Of a stretch of 31,749 bases of DNA, positions 1 through 8,168 are shown piece after piece. Position numbers and translations under genes: made by a program. The stretch comes from an uncultured Oscillospiraceae bacterium. Its GTDB lineage: Bacteria > Bacillota > Clostridia > Oscillospirales > JAAYXM01. The notes beneath the pieces are model-generated. The model was not told the origin of the DNA and did no database searches. It saw nothing but the letters and a program-made list of their open reading frames with translations. Within the stretch, counting starts at the first letter, position 1; the number at the start of each line of letters is the position of its first letter. The stretch lies in assembly GCA_934646115.1 (NCBI GenBank), contig CAKUEM010000019.1:1-31749 (forward strand), in the 5' to 3' direction.

Positions 1-108
1 GCGGCGGGCATCATCGCCGGCAAGAACGGCATGATCGACCCGATGGGCAAGGCGACGCGCGCCGAGGTCGCGGTGATCTTAGACCGCATCCTGTTCATGG
101 AGAACTAG
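1..108 (+). CDS. SLH (S-layer homology) protein, C-terminal end only
   Basis: The window opens inside this gene. The 35 visible codons end in TAG and contain IAGKNGMIDPMGKATRAEVA followed by VILDRIL. This is the second half of an SLH repeat: a glycine/asparagine turn, then the conserved T-R-A-E/Q helix. SLH domains bind pyruvylated secondary cell-wall polymers and anchor proteins to the outside of Gram-positive cells. The rest of the protein, including any catalytic or adhesive part, lies left of the window. A second SLH protein lies at the right edge, so the two ends of this window carry different surface proteins. Confidence 0.85.
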   Translation, partial: AAGIIAGKNGMIDPMGKATRAEVAVILDRILFMEN

Positions 109-143
109 CTTCTCATTCTCATTCAATTCTTCCTTTACTCCCG

Positions 144-182
144 TCTATGTGGAGCAGAAAACATCTTTCTGCTCCACATAGA
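144..182 (+). terminator. Perfect 17-bp inverted repeat after the SLH gene
   Basis: The arms at 144-160 and 166-182 are exact reverse complements of 17 bases with a 5-base loop (ACATC). It sits 35 bases after the SLH stop codon. The tract that follows (TTATGTTCTTAATTA) is U-rich but has no unbroken T run, so this is either an intrinsic terminator of moderate strength or an RNA-stabilising 3' hairpin. Confidence 0.7.
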
Positions 183-226
183 TTATGTTCTTAATTACTC
201 TGCAATTTAAATCCTGCCGGAAACGG

Positions 227-271
227 CGCGCCGGGAGCGCAGTAAGCTTAGACCGCATTGTGAACAGATAA
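227..271 (+). pseudogene. Possible decayed copy of an SLH C-terminal tail
   Basis: One frame here reads RAGSAVSLDRIVNR and then TAA. It resembles the end of the SLH gene just upstream (RAEVAVILDRILFMEN, stop). The 12 bases CTTAGACCGCAT are identical in the two places (78-89 and 247-258). It looks like a remnant of a duplicated or recombined SLH 3' end left between the hairpin and the permease gene. The match is short, so chance similarity is not excluded. Confidence 0.35.
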
Positions 272-329
272 TACTGTGCGAAATCACTGTGTTACATTAC
301 ATCGTATTGCAGTAAAGGAGTCCCCCGTT

Positions 330-1187
330 ATGAACTATCTCTTGGTGACCGTGTCCATTTTATCCACTGTCGTCAATAACTGCATTTTCAATACTATCGG
401 AAAGCGCACTTTGCGCGGACACGGCGATATATTGAAATTTAATTTGATCATTTGTCTGTTCTGCACAGCTGTATTTTTCGTTCTGGGCTGCACCGGAGGG
501 GTTTCGCTGTTCAGCATTGCGCTCGGCGTGTTGTTCGGGATTATGACCGCAATTTCCAACATCTATGCGATGCAAGCAATGTCCGTCGGTCCGATGCACA
601 TCACAATTCTGATTATCACTTCATCAATGATTATTCCAGCGCTTGCCGGAGCTTGGATTGGAGGCGAATCGCTGAACGCCTTTAAGCTCTGCGCGATCCT
701 CGGGCTGATTTTTTTCCTTTATCTCGCTGGAAGCAAGCTTGAAGGTTCGGCACGCAGCCCGAAATGGTCGATCTTTTGCCTAATTGCCTTTGGCTCTGCG
801 GGCATGGTCGGAGTTTTGCAAAAAACCCATCAAATTTCCCCGCATAAGGGCGAATTGTTTGCGTTCTTGTCGGCGGCATTTGCATTTTCCTCTTTGTACA
901 CGCTGGCTTGCTTAAAGAAATCACCCCCTACCATGCGCTTCACCAAGGGGCAGGTTGCACTCGCGCTTTGCAGCGGCGCGCTGCTATCTGCAATCAACCT
1001 GCTTAACCTACGCCTGTCCGGCGTGGTTCCGAGCCAGATATTCTTTCCGCTCTTCAACGGTGGTGTGATTGTTTTAAACTTACTCAGCTCGATTCTGTTT
1101 TTTAGGGAAGCGGTGAGCGCGCGGCAGCTAATCGGGTTGGTGGGCGGCGCACTATGTCTGGCCGTCATAGTACTTCCTGTAAAATAA
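330..1187 (+). CDS. DMT-superfamily (EamA-like) membrane permease
   Basis: A 285-residue, almost entirely hydrophobic protein with about ten membrane segments. These form two similar halves of five, as in the drug/metabolite transporter (EamA) superfamily. The first half runs to roughly residue 140 and the second begins near KWSIFCLIAFGSAG. The start is the ATG at 330, which follows AAAGGAG with 9 bases between. An in-frame ATG at 276 would add 18 polar residues and has no SD. Only 22 bases separate it from the next gene, so the two are probably co-transcribed. The partner looks carbohydrate-active, which suggests a sugar, nucleoside or related small-molecule substrate. That is inference, since DMT substrates cannot be read from sequence. 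Confidence 0.85.
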   Translation: MNYLLVTVSILSTVVNNCIFNTIGKRTLRGHGDILKFNLIICLFCTAVFFVLGCTGGVSLFSIALGVLFGIMTAISNIYAMQAMSVGPMHITILIITSSMIIPALAGAWIGGESLNAFKLCAILGLIFFLYLAGSKLEGSARSPKWSIFCLIAFGSAGMVGVLQKTHQISPHKGELFAFLSAAFAFSSLYTLACLKKSPPTMRFTKGQVALALCSGALLSAINLLNLRLSGVVPSQIFFPLFNGGVIVLNLLSSILFFREAVSARQLIGLVGGALCLAVIVLPVK

Positions 1188-1209
1188 TGTTGAAACGAGG
1201 ACAAATCCT

Positions 1210-3321
1210 ATGGAAAATACAAGTTATCATATCGAGTTTGACGCACGCGGCGCGCTCACGCATCTGTCGCTGAAAAGCGATCCCAATGGCGCAAACTTCC
1301 TGCTTGCAAGCGCGGATGAGTCGTGGGTGCCTGCGCACAAGCAATGGGGTCTCGGTTTTATCAGTGCTGGCTTTGCGCGTGTGCAAATCGAAAAATGCAT
1401 TTCCTTCCATGAGCAGGGAAACCGCGCAGAGGCAGTTTATTTACTAGAATTTGAGAACCCACGCTTCGGCTGTATTTGGAGCGGTAATATGGAAAAAAGC
1501 CGCATTTTCTACCGCATTGTGCTCACTGTGACGCATACGTTGTGCAGCGACGGATTGTATGAGACCTACATATTTCGAAATGAGAGCGCGCAGTATGTGG
1601 TATTAGACGAAATCGGGCTGTATTCCTCGTTTCGGGACACCTACTGCGCAGGCGCAGACGCTCTTCCGCTGCGTTTTAACCAGCATATCTGCACTTGTGG
1701 AGATCTGTGTTACATCGAAGCGGAACGCCAACGCAACAGTGATCAAAATCTGTGTCTGATCACATTGGAGGGGGCATTTGCGTCTTATCAGCTTGAGGAA
1801 AAGAACAACTCCAATGTGCGCGGCGTGGTTGCGCTCGTGGCAAAGGATGTCCGCATTGCGGCGGGCGGGCAGGCGATATTCCGCCGTCTGCTTACAAGCT
1901 ATACCGACCGTGCGGATTTCGAGCGCAAGCTCACGCGCTATACCGGCTATCCGACGATAGATTACGGGCAGATGACAGTTGTTCGCGGGGAAGCGTTTCG
2001 CCTGCGCGCGTACAATGCGGGTGCGATGACGGGGATCAGCATTGAAGGTACGCCTTTGGTCGCGCAGGATGGCGTTTACAGTTACACCCCGCAGGAAACG
2101 GGGATTTACCACGGCAAAATCAAATATGGCAAGAAATGTGCGAATTTGACGTTTTGTGCGATTGACACGCCGGAAAGTCTGCTCCGACTGCGCGCGAAAT
2201 TCATTCTAAATCATCAACAGATGAATGATTTGAATGATCTACGTTATGGTGCATTCATGCCATATGACAATGTGCATGACGAGATTTTTCGAATTGAGGA
2301 CTCTGATGCGCTGTATTTCAGCGTGCCCGACCGCAACGAGGCGCGCGAGCGCTTTGGTATGGGCGCATTTCTCGCGCTTTACGCGCGTCGCACGGGGGAC
2401 GTCAGCTTTCTGCCTGCGCTTGAACGGTATCGCGACTTTTTGATGCGGTATATTGTCGAGGAAAACGGCGACATTTGGGACTGCTATCTTCAGCAGGATT
2501 CGGCGAAGTACTACGAGGGCGAACAACTTCTGTCGGCAGAGACACCTGACATGTGCTTTCGTATTCACAACAACGCGTTTATTACGCCGTTTTTTATCGA
2601 GATGTTTTTGTTAACCGACGACATTTTCTATGCGGAAACCGCAATTACCATCATGCACCGCTTTTATGAGAAGTCGCATATTCCGAGTTTTATTCCGGTT
2701 GAGGATGCGCTCCTCACTGCGCAGAATCGCTTAAGCGAGAAGCACCGCAAGCTGCTCGCGGAGGTGCAGGAGTATTCCCGCGCGATGGCAGAAAGCATTC
2801 TTGCGCGCAGGGATGATTACAAGGCGGACGAGACCGCCTATGAGCACGGATGCCCAGCGAACGACACGCGTTTTTTGTCTGACTACTGCCTTGCATATAA
2901 CGTGCCTGAACTGCTACCCGCAATCGAAAACGGCGTGCGCCGCACGCACACTTTTGACGGTAATCAGCCGCACTATCAGTGCAACACGCTGCCAATCCGC
3001 CACTGGGATGCGTTTTGGTTCGGGAGTCTTGAACTGTGGGGCGACACGTTTCCGCATTGGCAGGCGTGCTTGTCCGCAACCTCGTATTTTAATTATTATC
3101 TGCTCGACGGTGCATCTAAATGGCGCGAGCTTGCGATGCGCGCGTTTCTCGCGAACTTCTCGCTGATTCGACGCGACGGTTCGGCTTACAACTGCTTCTT
3201 ATTCCATGAAAAAATCAACGGTCGCCCGGCAGCGAGGTATGAGCCGCTCGCGAATGACCAGGACTGGGTGTTCTATTATTACTTAAAATGTCTTGAAAAG
3301 GAAGATCAGTTCCGGAAATAA
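1210..3321 (+). CDS. Uncharacterised 703-aa protein, probably a cytoplasmic six-hairpin glycosidase-like enzyme
   Basis: I do not recognise a named family. Residues 1 to about 330 look beta-rich, with alternating hydrophobic strands, many aromatics and no signal peptide. From about residue 335 the protein becomes helical, with repeated W/Y/F-rich helices such as FGMGAFLALYARRTGD, HNNAFITPFFIEMFL, RHWDAFWFGSLELWGDTFPH and NDQDWVFYYYLKCLE. A beta-sandwich followed by a helical toroid rich in W, D, E and H is the layout of many (alpha/alpha)6-barrel glycoside hydrolases and lyases. Candidate acid residues lie around IRHWDAFWFGSLELWGD. The ATG follows CGAGGAC and lies 22 bases after the DMT permease, so import or export of the same compound is a reasonable guess. 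The lack of a secretion signal argues for an intracellular substrate. A hairpin terminator follows. Confidence 0.6.
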   Translation: MENTSYHIEFDARGALTHLSLKSDPNGANFLLASADESWVPAHKQWGLGFISAGFARVQIEKCISFHEQGNRAEAVYLLEFENPRFGCIWSGNMEKSRIFYRIVLTVTHTLCSDGLYETYIFRNESAQYVVLDEIGLYSSFRDTYCAGADALPLRFNQHICTCGDLCYIEAERQRNSDQNLCLITLEGAFASYQLEEKNNSNVRGVVALVAKDVRIAAGGQAIFRRLLTSYTDRADFERKLTRYTGYPTIDYGQMTVVRGEAFRLRAYNAGAMTGISIEGTPLVAQDGVYSYTPQETGIYHGKIKYGKKCANLTFCAIDTPESLLRLRAKFILNHQQMNDLNDLRYGAFMPYDNVHDEIFRIEDSDALYFSVPDRNEARERFGMGAFLALYARRTGDVSFLPALERYRDFLMRYIVEENGDIWDCYLQQDSAKYYEGEQLLSAETPDMCFRIHNNAFITPFFIEMFLLTDDIFYAETAITIMHRFYEKSHIPSFIPVEDALLTAQNRLSEKHRKLLAEVQEYSRAMAESILARRDDYKADETAYEHGCPANDTRFLSDYCLAYNVPELLPAIENGVRRTHTFDGNQPHYQCNTLPIRHWDAFWFGSLELWGDTFPHWQACLSATSYFNYYLLDGASKWRELAMRAFLANFSLIRRDGSAYNCFLFHEKINGRPAARYEPLANDQDWVFYYYLKCLEKEDQFRK

Positions 3322-3376
3322 ATATAAATCGCTTCCGTGTCAGCAGCGCTGCAAGTCGCAACGCCGCTGACTGCCG

Positions 3377-3406
3377 AACAAGACCAGCCATGGCTGGTCT
3401 TGTTTG
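3377..3406 (+). terminator. Terminator after the permease/enzyme pair
   Basis: A perfect 28-base palindrome spans 3377-3404 (AACAAGACCAGCCA and its reverse complement), centred on CCATGG. The right arm ends in TTGTTT, giving a short T-rich tail. It lies 55 bases after the 703-residue gene and before the transposase relic. Confidence 0.7.
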
Positions 3407-3453
3407 CTTAAAATGTTGAAGTGGGGAAAGCTGGATCGCGGCGTGCGGAAAAT

Positions 3454-4010
3454 CATGGATGCGGAAAGACCTGTTCCGGCTGAGTATTTACTGCGAAATG
3501 GGTGTGGCAGTGGATTTTAATCGCATATAAGATTATTGCACGGCGAGGATAACGGATGGATTAGTGAGAATTGGTGGCATTGCTTAAAATAGTGCGTGCG
3601 GATTGACTTCCCTGTATAAAGGACAGCAGAAAAAGCCAATCTGAACATGGCTTATCGCTGGTTTCTGAGGTATACACTCAGGATGAAACGCTGCATTTTT
3701 CTGTGGCAGTTATAGTTTTTGCCATTGATTTGTGACGGAAATAACCGGCTAAGTCCTTGCGTGAATCCTAGAGGATGTGGCAAAGGCTGGAGGACTGACT
3801 TCTAAGATGGTCTTCATTGTCAACACCCATATCAAAGTCCATGAAAACAAAAAAGAAACAGGTCTAGGCTGCGATACCAGTGGGCATACAGACACTATGC
3901 AAAGTAATAGGTGAAAGTGGTCAACGCGAATCGGGAAGCGCACGAAAAGAAGCCTTTCGTTGATGAGCCGCAAAAGAAAGAAAAGGACAATACCTCTTTG
4001 GAAGAATGCT
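3454..4010 (+). pseudogene. Degenerate IS1182-type transposase
   Basis: No frame stays open, but pieces of one transposase appear in order across shifting frames. They are VPAEYLLR and VDFNRI (3470-3530), EDNG (about 3545), AEKANLNMAYRWFLRYTL (about 3626-3680), QDETLHFS (about 3678-3705), ILEDVAKAGGLTSKMVF followed by NTHIKVHENKK (about 3766-3860), and NANREAHEKKPFVDEP (about 3920-3970). From knowledge of the family, intact relatives read VP-DHLLR, DFSRIYDLV-LY-EDNGRPSIDPVVLFK, NVAYRWFLGY, HFSTVSY, FIDGTHIKANANKKK and NADREAHGKKPFDDD. At least four frameshifts, stop codons and loss of the D of the DGTHIK motif make it inactive. Nothing convincing of the C-terminal half is visible. The 273 bases from 4011 to 4283 are AT-rich and hold no gene I can support. 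Confidence 0.7.
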
Positions 4011-4283
4011 TGCTGTTTTCGAGCCTGCTCATGATTATATCGTGTGACCTAATTTACAATTTTTTCTTGTTTAAGCCCAAGGTCTGTGCGGTTTCATTGT
4101 ATATTTTCCGACAGCGCGCATAGCAAGAGTCTGCGGCTTAAGCATCTAAATTTTAGTATATTTTCTGGGTATGACAAAGCCTACCTATGTCGTTCTGTTA
4201 TCCTAATGCAGGGAGATCTTTTGCCTACGCCTGCTTTTTATGGACGGGGTTACCATGTGGCAGCTCTTTTTTTGCGGCGCGGG

Positions 4284-5339
4284 CTATGAAGGGAATTCTT
4301 GCCTGCGCGGCGTGACCCCGGCGGCGAGCATGAGAAAAAATGGGCAAAACAGTCCCCAAAAGCCGAACAGCTTCAGCCCGACATAGCTTGCAAGCAGGGT
4401 GACGAGCGGCGGCAGCCCCAACTCACGCCCGAGCAGCTTCGGCTCTGCCAGGCTGCGCAATACGGCGCAGAGTGCGTATAACACGGCCAGCCAAATCGCG
4501 CGCTGCAATTCGCCGGTAATAAGGCAAAACAGCGCCCACGGCAGAAGCACCGCGCCCGCGCCGAACACGGGAAGCGCATCGATCAGCGCGGTCAAAACGC
4601 CCAAGAACAACGGAGCGTTGCTGCGTAAAAGGCAAAATCCTGCCGTGAGAATCAGGGCGGTCATGCCCGCAAGCAGGCATTCTGCGCGCAGATAGCAAAG
4701 CACGCAGCGGATGGTATGCTTTCGGGCATTTTGCATAGCGCTGCGATATCGCGCGGGCAGGCGTGCGGCGACCGTTTGGCGGATTTTAGGCAGATCGCTG
4801 CTGAAAAAATATGTCGCGGTCAGCGCAGTAACGAAAAAAAGAAGCGCAGAGGGGAATTGTTGCATCCATTCTCCGGTCAGTGCAGTGAGCGCGCCGAACA
4901 GGCGAGACGGTATGGCTTGCAGCGCTTCCGCGCCTTGCACCAGCGCCTGCTTTGCGGCGGCGCGCAGCGGCTCGGGAACATGAATGACAAAATGCAGAGA
5001 GATGCGGTCAAACCAGGAAGAAATTCGAAGAACCAGCTGCGCGGTCTCCGGCAGCGCGCGGCTTAGCCGCTGCACCTCTCCGAAAAGCGCGTTCAAAAGC
5101 CAATGGAATCCAAAGCCCATGCCGGCGAAGAGAAGCGCTGTGCATAGCCCGCTCGCCGCCGCGCGCGGCAGATGCAGCCGCACGGTGCAAAGCCGCACGG
5201 GATATTCGATCGCCGCCGCAAGCAGAAGCGCAAGAAAAAACGGCGCAAACAGCCCGAATAAATAACGGAGAAAGATCCAAAGACCAAGCGCTGCGCCAAT
5301 CGCCCGGAGCGCGCGCCGCCATGCTGCGTTTGTCGGCAC
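4284..5339 (-). CDS. ytvI: AI-2E/YtvI-family integral membrane protein (sporulation-associated type)
   Basis: A 351-residue polytopic protein with about eight membrane segments. It has the UPF0118/AI-2E exporter layout: two N-terminal helices, a soluble amphipathic stretch (about residues 85-160), then a helical C-terminal half. The latter holds the family-type motif LGVLTALIDALPVFGAGAVLLPW and a final LASYVGLKLFGFWGLFCPF-like segment. YtvI of Bacillus is made under sporulation control and its molecular role is not settled. The start is GTG at 5339, preceded by GGGAGGGGATCAT; a nearby ATG is out of frame. It is transcribed divergently from the ACT-hom operon. Residues around the core motif are well conserved, so the family call is good. 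The YtvI name rests on overall resemblance. Confidence 0.8.
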   Translation of the reverse strand: MPTNAAWRRALRAIGAALGLWIFLRYLFGLFAPFFLALLLAAAIEYPVRLCTVRLHLPRAAASGLCTALLFAGMGFGFHWLLNALFGEVQRLSRALPETAQLVLRISSWFDRISLHFVIHVPEPLRAAAKQALVQGAEALQAIPSRLFGALTALTGEWMQQFPSALLFFVTALTATYFFSSDLPKIRQTVAARLPARYRSAMQNARKHTIRCVLCYLRAECLLAGMTALILTAGFCLLRSNAPLFLGVLTALIDALPVFGAGAVLLPWALFCLITGELQRAIWLAVLYALCAVLRSLAEPKLLGRELGLPPLVTLLASYVGLKLFGFWGLFCPFFLMLAAGVTPRRQEFPS

Positions 5340-5442
5340 ATGATCCCCTCCCTTCTCAAAATTTTATGCCGCAGGAGCGGCGAATAGAAGCAATGCGCGC
5401 CGCCGCGCCCGCGTTTCCGCACAGATGCAACAAGCGGGAAAT

Positions 5443-5483
5443 GCAAAAAAACTGCTTTTTTTTGCAAACTGACAGTTGCAAAA
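5443..5483. promoter_or_regulatory. Two overlapping inverted repeats upstream of the ACT-hom operon (operator candidate)
   Basis: Repeat 1 pairs GCAAAAAAA (5443-5451) with TTTTTTTGC (5457-5465) around a 5-base loop. Repeat 2 pairs TTTTGCAA (5460-5467) with TTGCAAAA (5476-5483) around 8 bases. The two share the segment 5460-5465. The right arm of repeat 2 coincides with the -35 box of the predicted promoter. All of it lies upstream of the expected transcription start, so it would act as DNA (operator) rather than as an RNA attenuator. Confidence 0.45.
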
Positions 5484-5504
5484 CGAGGACAACTGTGCTA
5501 TCAT
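5476..5504 (+). promoter_or_regulatory. Predicted sigma-A promoter of the ACT-hom-thrB-lysC operon
   Basis: The -35 box TTGCAA (5476-5481) and the -10 box TATCAT (5499-5504) are separated by 17 bases. TGC immediately before the -10 box gives an extended -10. The start point would be near 5511, leaving a leader of about 39 bases that is too short for a T-box or lysine riboswitch. Confidence 0.6.
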
Positions 5505-5549
5505 AGTATCCATAACTCAAGGACAAATGATTTTCTGAGAGGGATACGA

Positions 5550-5993
5550 ATGGAAGAAAACGCCAAATATTATATTGTAAAAGCGTCAGCGCTGCCGGAA
5601 ATTTTTTCGAAAGTCGTTGAAACGAAGCGCCTGATGTCTTCTGGCAAGGCGAAAACGGTTGGCGATGCGGTTTGCGCAACCGGGATCAGCCGCAGCGCGT
5701 TTTATAAATATAAAGACGCGGTGCGTCCGTTTTATGAAATGTTGGGCGGGAAAATCATTACGTTTCATATCATGCTCGAGGATCGCCCGGGTGTGTTGTC
5801 CGGCATTCTGCGCGCATTTGCAGAATCCGGCGCAAATATCCTAACGGTGAATCAAACGATCCCGATCAATGGTCAGGCGGCGCTTACGATCTCTGCCGAA
5901 ACTGCGGGGATGAGTACGCCGATCGAAGAATTTATCAGAACTGCCGAGGCGCTGGATGGGGTTAGCCGCATCGAGCTGCTTGCCGGTGAATAG
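5550..5993 (+). CDS. ACT domain protein of the PheB/UPF0735 type, probable amino-acid-sensing regulator
   Basis: A 147-residue protein. Residues 1-65 form a helical segment with a helix-turn-helix-like stretch (VGDAVCATGISRSAFYKYKD). Residues about 70-145 are an ACT domain (IITFHIMLEDRPGVLSGILR, then ANILTVNQTIP). ACT domains bind amino acids, and the D-R-P-G-V-L loop is the usual ligand-binding turn. In Firmicutes this family is usually found beside homoserine dehydrogenase or phenylalanine genes. Here it is the first gene of the hom-thrB-lysC operon, which suggests sensing of an aspartate-family amino acid and perhaps control of this operon (inference). The start ATG follows GAGAGGGA, and the hom start is 10 bases after its stop codon. 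Confidence 0.88.
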   Translation: MEENAKYYIVKASALPEIFSKVVETKRLMSSGKAKTVGDAVCATGISRSAFYKYKDAVRPFYEMLGGKIITFHIMLEDRPGVLSGILRAFAESGANILTVNQTIPINGQAALTISAETAGMSTPIEEFIRTAEALDGVSRIELLAGE

Positions 5994-6003
5994 GAGGAAA
6001 ATT

Positions 6004-7230
6004 ATGATTAAAGTTGCTGTGCTTGGGTTCGGAACGGTGGGTTCCGGCGTGGTCGATGTGATTTACGACAATGCAGAGATCATCGAAAAAAATGCGGGCA
6101 GCCGCATCGAGGTTTCGTATATTTTGGATATCCGCGATTATCCGGATTCGCCGTATGCCAATAAGGTCGTGCATGACTTTGCGGTGATTGAAAACGACCC
6201 GGAGATTCGCGTTGTGGTCGAAACGATCGGCGGACTGAAGCCTGCGTTTGATTTTACAAAGCGCGCGCTGTGCGCCGGGAAGAGCGTGGTCACTTCCAAT
6301 AAAGAGCTGGTTGCAACGCATGGTGCGGAGCTGCTTGCACTTGCCAAAGAGCATAACGTCAATTATCTGTTTGAGGCGTCAGTCGGCGGCGGTATTCCGA
6401 TCATCCGCCCGATGAGCCAGTGCCTTGCCGCCAATAAGATCAACGAGGTCTGCGGCATCTTAAACGGCACAACGAATTATATTTTAAACCGCATGATCAC
6501 CGCGGGCCTTTCGTTTGAAAAGGCGCTGCACGAGGCGCAGGAGAAGGGCTATGCAGAGCGCAACCCGGAGGCGGATGTTGAGGGGCACGACGCATGCCGC
6601 AAGATCTGCATTCTCGCGGCGCTTGCGTTTGGGCGGCATGTGTATCCGCAGTATGTGAAAACCGAGGGGATCTCCGGCATTACGCTTGAGGATGTTGCAT
6701 ATGCTGAATCGGATGATTGCGTGATTAAGCTGCTCGGCCGCGCAAAGCGCGTGGACGATGTGAGCGCGTATGTATTTGTCGGGCCGCACCTGGTCAGCAA
6801 GGAATCGCCGCTCGCATGCGTAAACGGCGTGTTCAACAGCATCATGGTGTCTGGCAATGAGATCGGCGATGTGATGTTTTACGGGCGCGGTGCGGGCAAA
6901 TACCCCACGGCGTCGGCGGTCGTTGCCGACGTGATCGACGCGGTAAAGCATATCCATGCGCGCAAGTTCTTAAGCTGGGACGATGCGGGCGCGGAGGTCG
7001 TTTCTGATATTTCTTCGTTTGTTTCCCGCTCATATATCCGCGTGTCCGGCGAGAGTGTGCGCAGCGCGGTATGCGACGCGTTCGGCGAGGTGCGCTTCCT
7101 TGAGCGCAGCGATGCGCCGAGCAGCGAGTGCGCGTTCATCACGCCGGAGCTTTCGCAGAGCGAGCTTTCGAAAAAGCTTGAAAAATTGGGCGAGCGCTGC
7201 AAGGTGCTTTCAAATATGATGGTGCTGTAA
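6004..7230 (+). CDS. hom: Homoserine dehydrogenase
   Basis: Reduces aspartate semialdehyde to homoserine, the branch point to threonine and methionine. The 408-residue protein opens with a Rossmann nucleotide-binding loop (VAVLGFGTVGSGVVD). The NAD(P)-domain segment VVTSNKELVATHGAELLALA follows, then the substrate-domain signature YLFEASVGGGIPIIRPM and GILNGTTNYILNRM. The segment GYAERNPEADVEGHDACRK holds catalytic residues of the family. The last 70 or so residues resemble an ACT domain, consistent with feedback regulation by threonine. The start ATG at 6004 follows TAGGAGGAAAATT. An ATG 48 bases upstream lies inside the ACT gene and has no SD. It is the second gene of the operon. Confidence 0.97.
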   Translation: MIKVAVLGFGTVGSGVVDVIYDNAEIIEKNAGSRIEVSYILDIRDYPDSPYANKVVHDFAVIENDPEIRVVVETIGGLKPAFDFTKRALCAGKSVVTSNKELVATHGAELLALAKEHNVNYLFEASVGGGIPIIRPMSQCLAANKINEVCGILNGTTNYILNRMITAGLSFEKALHEAQEKGYAERNPEADVEGHDACRKICILAALAFGRHVYPQYVKTEGISGITLEDVAYAESDDCVIKLLGRAKRVDDVSAYVFVGPHLVSKESPLACVNGVFNSIMVSGNEIGDVMFYGRGAGKYPTASAVVADVIDAVKHIHARKFLSWDDAGAEVVSDISSFVSRSYIRVSGESVRSAVCDAFGEVRFLERSDAPSSECAFITPELSQSELSKKLEKLGERCKVLSNMMVL

Positions 7231-7252
7231 GGCGCAATGAGGCGGTGAGGGT

Positions 7253-8161
7253 ATGATCAAAATTACCGTTCCGGCGACCAGCGCCAACATGGGCTCCGGA
7301 TTTGATTCCATGGGGGTTGCGCTGCGGCTTTATAACGAAGTGTCGCTTGCGCCGTCTGACCATGTGGATATTCATGTGCATGGCGGTGCGCGTGTGCGCC
7401 GCGACGCGTCCAATTTGATCTACAAAACCGTTTCGCATGTGTATGACCTGTGCGGAAAAACGCTGCATGGGCTGAAAATTATAGAAAAATCCAATATTCC
7501 CAAAACGCGCGGGCTCGGCTCGTCCTCCGCATGCATTGTGGCGGGGATTCTGGGCGCGAATGAGCTTTTGGGGCGACCGCTTTCCCGGCGCGAGATGATC
7601 GACCTTGCCGCGCAGCTTGAGGGGCATCCGGATAACGCCGTGCCCGCGATGATCGGCGGCGTGGTGGTTTCGGTGCTGGACGGCGGACATGTATATTATA
7701 CGCAGCTCCCGCTGAAAGAACGGCTTTTGTTCACCGCGCTCATCCCGGACTTTCAGTTAAATACCGGGCGGGCGCGCGCCGCGCTGCCTGAGCAGGTGCG
7801 GCATGAGGATGCGCGCTTTAACGTGGCGCGGGCGGCGCTGCTTGCCGCTTCGCTTTCACAGGGGAAGCTTTCCAATTTAAAAATTGCCATGCAGGATCGC
7901 CTGCACCAGGATGCGCGCTTTGCCATGATACCGGGCGGGCGCGAGCTGTATGACCGGCTGTATGAGGCGGGAGCGCTCGGCGTTTATATCTCGGGCGCGG
8001 GGCCAACGCTGATTGCGGTAACGCGCGCGGGCAACCGCCGCTTTCCAGATGCATTGCGCGCGCAGAAAAGCGAGGCGCTTTCCGGGTTTCATATCCTGCC
8101 GCTGCATTGCGATTTGCGCGGCGCAACCGTTACGCTTAAAAAACATTCCGGAAGGAGTTAA
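7253..8161 (+). CDS. thrB: Homoserine kinase
   Basis: Phosphorylates homoserine to O-phosphohomoserine with ATP, in the cytoplasm. The 302-residue protein is a GHMP kinase. Its N-terminal motif is TVPATSANMGSGFDSMGVAL, the glycine/serine-rich ATP loop is PKTRGLGSSSACIVAG (about residues 84-99), and the C-terminal GHMP motif is GVYISGAGPTLIAV. The segment EGHPDNAVPAMIGG is typical of ThrB. It starts 22 bases after hom, with a GAGG/GAGGG-rich ribosome site, and ends 7 bases before lysC. The enzyme that would follow it, threonine synthase (ThrC), is not in this window. Confidence 0.96.
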   Translation: MIKITVPATSANMGSGFDSMGVALRLYNEVSLAPSDHVDIHVHGGARVRRDASNLIYKTVSHVYDLCGKTLHGLKIIEKSNIPKTRGLGSSSACIVAGILGANELLGRPLSRREMIDLAAQLEGHPDNAVPAMIGGVVVSVLDGGHVYYTQLPLKERLLFTALIPDFQLNTGRARAALPEQVRHEDARFNVARAALLAASLSQGKLSNLKIAMQDRLHQDARFAMIPGGRELYDRLYEAGALGVYISGAGPTLIAVTRAGNRRFPDALRAQKSEALSGFHILPLHCDLRGATVTLKKHSGRS

Positions 8162-8168
8162 TAGAATT

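Noticed and set aside
3749..4289. Short open frames of 67-74 codons in the AT-rich island
   Set aside because: The plus-strand frame at 3911 is a transposase fragment. The others lack ribosome sites and recognisable content.
5505..5549. T-box or lysine/threonine riboswitch before the hom operon
   Set aside because: The leader is only about 39 bases and shows no conserved riboswitch or T-box elements.
8049..8168. Extended aspartokinase N-terminus
   Set aside because: It overlaps thrB and lacks a ribosome site. The canonical N-terminus begins at the ATG at 8169.
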